A DNA stretch of 34,721 bases, from positions 1 to 34,721 of the forward strand of contig CACWVH010000004.1 in NCBI GenBank assembly GCA_902764235.1, in the 5' to 3' direction. Below are positions 34,572 to 34,721 of the stretch, piece after piece; position 1 is the stretch's first letter, and every line of letters begins with the position of its first letter. The DNA comes from an uncultured Ruminococcus sp. Its GTDB lineage: Bacteria; Bacillota; Clostridia; Oscillospirales; Acutalibacteraceae. The translations under genes and the position numbers were made by a program. Under the pieces are notes generated by a model. It worked only from the letters and a program-made list of their open reading frames with translations, made no database searches and had not been told where the DNA came from.

Positions 34572-34721
34572 TACTTTATTCTGAGAGTTTCTCAGATTTG
34601 GTTAGAATAATAAACTGACTATAACCTGAATCCGTGAAATTGAATTAAATCGTTTTTTTAAACCTTCCGGGTTTTCATTTCAGATAGGCGGCAGGCGCCC
34701 GAAGGAAGTGCCCTAGGGGTG
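34572..34721. other. End of window, non-coding
   Basis: TTATTCTGAGA (about 34577-34587) and TCTCAG with AGAATAA (34590-34610) form a nested hairpin after the VanY stop, which could be a weak terminator. The final 40 bases turn abruptly GC-rich (GGCGGCAGGCGCCCG), possibly the start of a structured RNA or repeat cut by the window edge; too little is present to name it. Confidence 0.4.

Noticed and set aside
34680..34721. Start of RNase P RNA or another structured RNA
   Set aside because: GC-rich and suggestive (GGCGGCAGGCGCCCG), but only about 40 bases are present and no family signature can be confirmed.

Overview
The window is the chromosomal replication-origin region of a low-GC Gram-positive bacterium. 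Three things support this: the classic gene order (rpmH-rnpA-yidD-yidC-jag-mnmE diverging from dnaA-dnaN-yaaA-recF-remB-gyrB-gyrA), strong AAAGGAGG-type ribosome binding sites, and sequence flavour (RemB, KhpB/Jag, gyrase and Ig-like/VanY proteins). It is most likely a Clostridia member of the Ruminococcus/Oscillospiraceae type. The taxon is inferred from protein character and was not searched.

Layout. 1-857 is repeat-rich non-coding DNA. 858-2765 (+) is a two-gene operon: a membrane-anchored DHHW-like protein and a Nudix hydrolase with an extra N-terminal domain. 2823-7438 (-) reads HD-GYP membrane protein, then an Hsp90-family ATPase, then a helical-repeat protein. 7780-8058 (+) is a lone Phd/YefM-type antitoxin. 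8135-11349 (-) is a TrpXYZ-like ABC importer (lipoprotein, permease, ATPase) whose operon carries a repeat element. 12018-13495 (+) is an ECF sigma factor with a translationally coupled membrane partner, flanked by copies of a dispersed repeat. 13823-14428 (+) is a small membrane protein of unknown function.

The left replication arm runs on the minus strand from dnaA (27003) to gyrA (14498). Between remB and gyrB sit two zinc-ribbon membrane proteins. Between gyrB and gyrA sit three YcxB-like membrane proteins and a hotdog thioesterase. The right arm runs on the plus strand from rpmH (27731) to mnmE (32390), followed by a secreted Ig-like repeat protein with a VanY-type carboxypeptidase domain.

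oriC lies in the dnaA-dnaN gap (25375-25689). It contains about nine TGTTGA-type DnaA boxes, a GC-rich step, a run of TAG-type DnaA-trios (25426-25440) and an AT-rich tract, in the same order as the Bacillus basal unwinding system. Two tandem TTTTCAAC boxes and a tandem AT-rich decamer lie upstream of dnaA.

The non-coding space is unusually rich in small non-autonomous repeat elements. A three-copy family with inverted ends sits upstream of gyrA, dnaA and mnmE; two copies carry a long near-perfect hairpin and one lacks it. A different 158-bp element with perfect 15-bp inverted ends and a 12-bp target duplication sits between rpmH and rnpA. A third type lies inside the ABC operon. A longer degenerate repeat occurs at 1-430, 11700-11970 and 13540-13590. 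No tRNA, rRNA, CRISPR array, phage or complete insertion sequence was seen.
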